Positions 60,942-64,000 of a DNA stretch of 64,000 nt are shown here, piece after piece (the first letter of the stretch is position 1; each line of letters begins with the position of its first letter). Both the position numbers and the translations under genes were made by a program. A model generated the notes under the pieces. It ran no database searches. It was not told the origin of the DNA and saw only the letters and a list, made by a program, of their open reading frames with translations. The stretch spans positions 22,918,293-22,982,292 of the forward strand of contig NC_079514.1 in assembly GCF_000801105.2 (NCBI RefSeq), read 5' to 3'. This DNA comes from Raphanus sativus. Taxonomy: Eukaryota; Streptophyta; Magnoliopsida; Brassicales; Brassicaceae.

Positions 60942-60949
60942 TTAGATAA
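56077..60949. repeat. Three tandem 1627-bp units inside the Helitron
   Basis: Units at 56077-57703, 57704-59330 and 59331-60949 start TTCAGTTTTAAGTG. Units 1 and 2 differ at about one base (57271 A versus 58898 G region); unit 3 has roughly ten differences, including two one-base deletions. Each contains the Helitron 5' end plus a TTAGATAA extension. TTCAGTTTTAA occurs at both unit edges and may have mediated the duplication. Each unit also has an internal direct repeat of AAGACAGTCGAGAGTTTGT at a spacing of about 49 bp. Confidence 0.95.
56213..57480 (-). pseudogene. Captured gene fragment, unknown family (three copies)
   Basis: Minus-strand exon-like pieces bounded by splice-like sites are repeated in each 1627-bp unit. 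One (56743-56832) sits between an AG acceptor and a GT donor and reads CDVTRPYKTVAGKHAEEHTS. One near 57040-57130 reads ITDGFVENSVAIIESMELC. One (56213-56416) reads FGEVSSSVYGSRLKIYTRHG, then LFKSRHVSSLFKDSNFEEN. I do not recognise the gene. The order and splice-like edges suggest a fragment captured by the Helitron rather than a native gene. Copies in unit 2 start at 57840, and in unit 3 at 59467. Confidence 0.45.
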
Positions 60950-61387
60950 CTCAAACACAAACTCAAAAATTAAAAAATAAAATCATGACTGGTAACATTT
61001 TGAGTTATAGTCATAAATCAAATTTAATCAATAGTAACTCATGTCACCAATCAAAACCTTTATATAACAAGTGCATTGGTTAAAACCATATGTATTTTCA
61101 TACTTATGAATAACTACCTATCAAATACAATATCAGTTTAAAAATTAAAAAAACATATCACATAATTACAAAATATCAAAATATATTACTGTAATAAATA
61201 TAAAATAATTAATTTAGTCGTTGTCAAAAAAGTAATTTAGCATAACTAGTAATAGTACTTAAGTCTCAATAGTTTTTCTTGGAATGTTACTATTAAACCG
61301 AAATTCTAATAAAATTTAGGTGGGAACATGTCAGAAGACTTCCCAAGAAATCTTCCTAACCCTAACATAATCAAATAACTAATTAAA
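60950..61387. other. Spacer between two Helitrons
   Basis: AT-rich; no frame or terminal structure recognised. Confidence 0.45.
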
Positions 61388-63191
61388 CTAGATTAAGACC
61401 TGCGTCTTACGCAGGGTGAAACAACTATTCTTAGATTATGAACGTTACGTATTAGTACATGAAATTTGTTTTGCTACATAATATTACATTGCAACTTGTT
61501 GTCAGTGTTACCTTTACCATGTTCATAACATGAAGGTAGATGACATAACAGAGACAGTGGACTACTATTTTAGCAGACCTTACTTGAACCTTGAAAATGA
61601 GTGAAGTTAATTTGCATATCAGTCTGTTTTTTGTTCCTCTATTTGAACTAAATCCAGTGTCCAGAATTTCTTTGTTTCCCAAAATTGTGCTGCAAAAATA
61701 GCCCTTACAAAAAAAATTGAGGAAGGTGATAGAAGTATGGATTTTAATTTATTGTTACACCCTTGAACCCTATGACATTTATGCTTATGCTCTACATGTG
61801 CGTACAATGTGTGAATAAATGGAGCCTAAGGTTACGTTCTTTTCAGATCATATTCGCAAACATGAAGATAAACTTAACAATTAGGTCTATGTTGTTGTTT
61901 ACAATAAATGATGAAGTCAGAAAAAATAAAATAAAGGGTAACAAAGTTTGATGAGTTATCTTCAAAAAAAAACAAAGTTTGATGAGTCTATGACATGTAT
62001 AAACCTATATTGATATTTTAAATTACGTTAACAAAAAAATTTAAGTTGTACATCTCTATCGAGAAAATAAAATACGAATACTTTATATTAACACGTATGA
62101 TTCTCTTAATGAAAGTTTGTGTATACGTAACGTCGGTTTACACCTCTCTAGTAAACGATGTGAAGTTTTGAATAAGCCACATTTTAAAATGATATGTTTA
62201 ATCCCTTGTATAAAATTTTCATAAGATATATAAACTCAACTAAAACATTTATACAATCGGTATATAATTTGTAGAAAATATTAAAATTCGAAAAAAGAAG
62301 TTTTATAAGATATAGCTACAAAAAGATATAGGTACATCATGTATAGTAATACATATATAAACATGGCTACGTTCTCGTACCAATTAGAAGCAGGGCCTAC
62401 AGTTAAAGAAGGTCAATCCCAGATTCAAAATGTATTAAATCGACATCCCTGAGCTTGCTCGAACCATATATATCGACCGGTAAATGACATGCAAAGAAAA
62501 AGTAATTACGATTTTCAGAGATTAAATTATATAAGAAGCAACCAGCTGTAGATGGGAGAACCCAAGTAATGCGAAATGATACAGTCACTTGTACACCAAT
62601 CGTTAAGGACGAAAAACCAAGTTAAGATTTTCTATCCGGGTATCCCTCTTGAAAACCACACCCTATTCAAAAGAGAAATCAAATCAAAGGAATCCATAGA
62701 AAAATGAAGGTGATAACCGTAGACAATCTAATAGGTTGTAGAAAAGAATGGTTGAATGGTTTATTGCACAAACTAATTAGTTGAGTATATAGTAGAATCA
62801 GAAAAAGCTGAAACTTAATGAGAAAGATTTGCTAAATTAATATGTAGATATTGATTTTCAATTCGTACTGCTGCAGAATATGGCGAATATCAATATACAT
62901 AATCAGTTATAATTGAAATTATGGCAACTTACCCTCGCCCTGCATTAAAGTTGCATTGAACAACACATAATCATCATATATTCTAAATATATGGTAAAAA
63001 TATAAAAGTATCATTTTAATACAGATTTAGTTTAATATTTATTTCAATACATATATAGTTTCGGTATGTTAAATTCAACAATATAAATACAACATTGCAA
63101 AGCTCGGTTGTGGTTATTGTTCTTTGACCAGTTAATCAACCAATGTAAAATATGCAATTGTTGGTTTAACTACAGCTACTACATATATATA

Positions 63192-63237
<46 letters not shown>

Positions 63238-63746
63238 TAAACTTCACAATGACAATATAAAATCACAGAGTATAAGAAAATGAAGTTTGGTTGACACATA
63301 ATATTTGATTAGCCGTTTTAACAATGTATTGTATGAGTTTCATAGTAGAATAGTGATATACTTTGAACTGCTGTCATTTTGAACTCGCATCATATTTTAG
63401 TTCACAATAGAACTCTTATAAAATTGTAAAAATCCTTTACCTATATTCTGTATGTCGTTATTTGACAATACGTATACATATAAATAAATATGATGAGGGA
63501 TCCACGGTTAAGATCGCATGCAATCTATTCTTAAGTAAAGTTTTCATATATTTCAGTGATATATTATAATACATGTTAATGGTACCAGTGGCAATTTATG
63601 TAATATGTCTAGTAATTAAAGGATTGTTTAAAATGTGGGCTGAGAGAAGATGTGGTGATGACACATCATCATAATGGCAAACTTGTTAATAACTTATAAA
63701 ATTAAGGTTATATTTTAAAAATGTTTCCTGATTAATATATAAGGGA
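61388..63746 (-). mobile_element. Helitron, minus orientation
   Basis: Host A, then CTAG (61388-61391) and a perfect hairpin CCTGCGT-CTT-ACGCAGG (61399-61415) form the inverted 3' end. The right edge on the minus strand begins TCCCTTATATATTAATCAGG, a crucifer-type Helitron 5' end, and is followed by T (63747). It is 2359 bp. No Rep/helicase. A minus frame at 62403-62588 (SENRNYFFFACHLPVDIYGS) looks protein-like and may be a captured exon of unknown origin. Confidence 0.65.
63181..63240. repeat. TA dinucleotide microsatellite
   Basis: About 55 bases of nearly uninterrupted (TA)n, lying inside the rightmost Helitron. Confidence 0.95.
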
Positions 63747-64000
63747 TAGCAAAAAAAAAACAATTCATGAAACTTAAAATCAACTTATAAAGTGTTCAAT
63801 ATACACAAAACTAAACATATGTAGGACAATTTTTTAAGGTTAAGATTTCAAAATCTAATCCAAAATACAAACAATACTATAACATATGTTACCAAACCAA
63901 AGTCTTATATACCCTATAATCATATATCTAAACAGAAAACGCTTTTTTAAACTTAATAAAAATGTTTAAATCGAGTTACTAGATAGTCACTAAACACATA
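63747..64000. other. AT-rich end of window, nothing recognised
   Basis: No frame or repeat structure seen. Confidence 0.5.

Noticed and set aside
56077..60949. CRISPR-like or satellite array
   Set aside because: The 1627-bp units contain Helitron termini and exon-like segments, far too long and complex for either.

Overview
The window looks like nuclear DNA of a Brassicaceae plant, most likely Brassica or a close relative. It is AT-rich, genes are spliced, and most of it is nested transposable elements with typical crucifer termini. Two recognisable host genes are present: a complete amino acid permease closest to AAP1 (13942-17229, plus) and the last three coding exons of a CSC1/OSCA-type channel gene closest to RXW8 (48269-49006, plus). 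From memory, both Arabidopsis counterparts lie in the At1g58 region of chromosome 1, so the window probably belongs to that syntenic block, with the DNA between the two genes here made entirely of repeats.

Layout. 1-13.9 kb: no convincing gene; an Emigrant-like MITE, a SINE with target-site duplication (TSD), a Helitron with two 5' ends, a solo LTR with TSD, telomere-like and fold-back repeats, and a Mutator-like (MULE) remnant set in arrays of a short motif. 13.9-17.3 kb: AAP1. 18.0-28.4 kb: two LINE remnants on the minus strand; the larger is split by a gag-only LTR retrotransposon (20185-25702) whose LTRs carry a long open frame. 30531-30630: a run of exactly 100 N. 30631-36940 repeats 24231-30530 almost base for base and is probably a scaffolding artefact. 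37.1-48.1 kb: a MITE and two Athila-related LTR element fragments meeting head to head; the left one encodes a gag-protease protein studded with Ser-Ile-Asp (SID) motifs. 48.3-49.0 kb: the RXW8-like 3' fragment, beginning just after a truncated LTR. 49482-54747: a structurally complete, very young Ty3/gypsy element with near-identical LTRs and one in-frame stop in pol. 55643-60941: a Helitron with one 3' end and three 5' ends, carried on a 1627-bp unit in triplicate. 61388-63746: a third Helitron.

Functional content. AAP1 is the only gene likely to make a full-length product, a plasma-membrane proton/amino-acid symporter. The RXW8-like fragment lacks its whole N-terminal half in this window; a forward LTR lies about 145 bp upstream and could supply a promoter. 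The features most worth attention are the SID-studded gag-protease family and its dispersed TCGATCGAT motif, the LTR-borne open frame, the multi-5'-end Helitrons, and the false-duplication signature at the gap.
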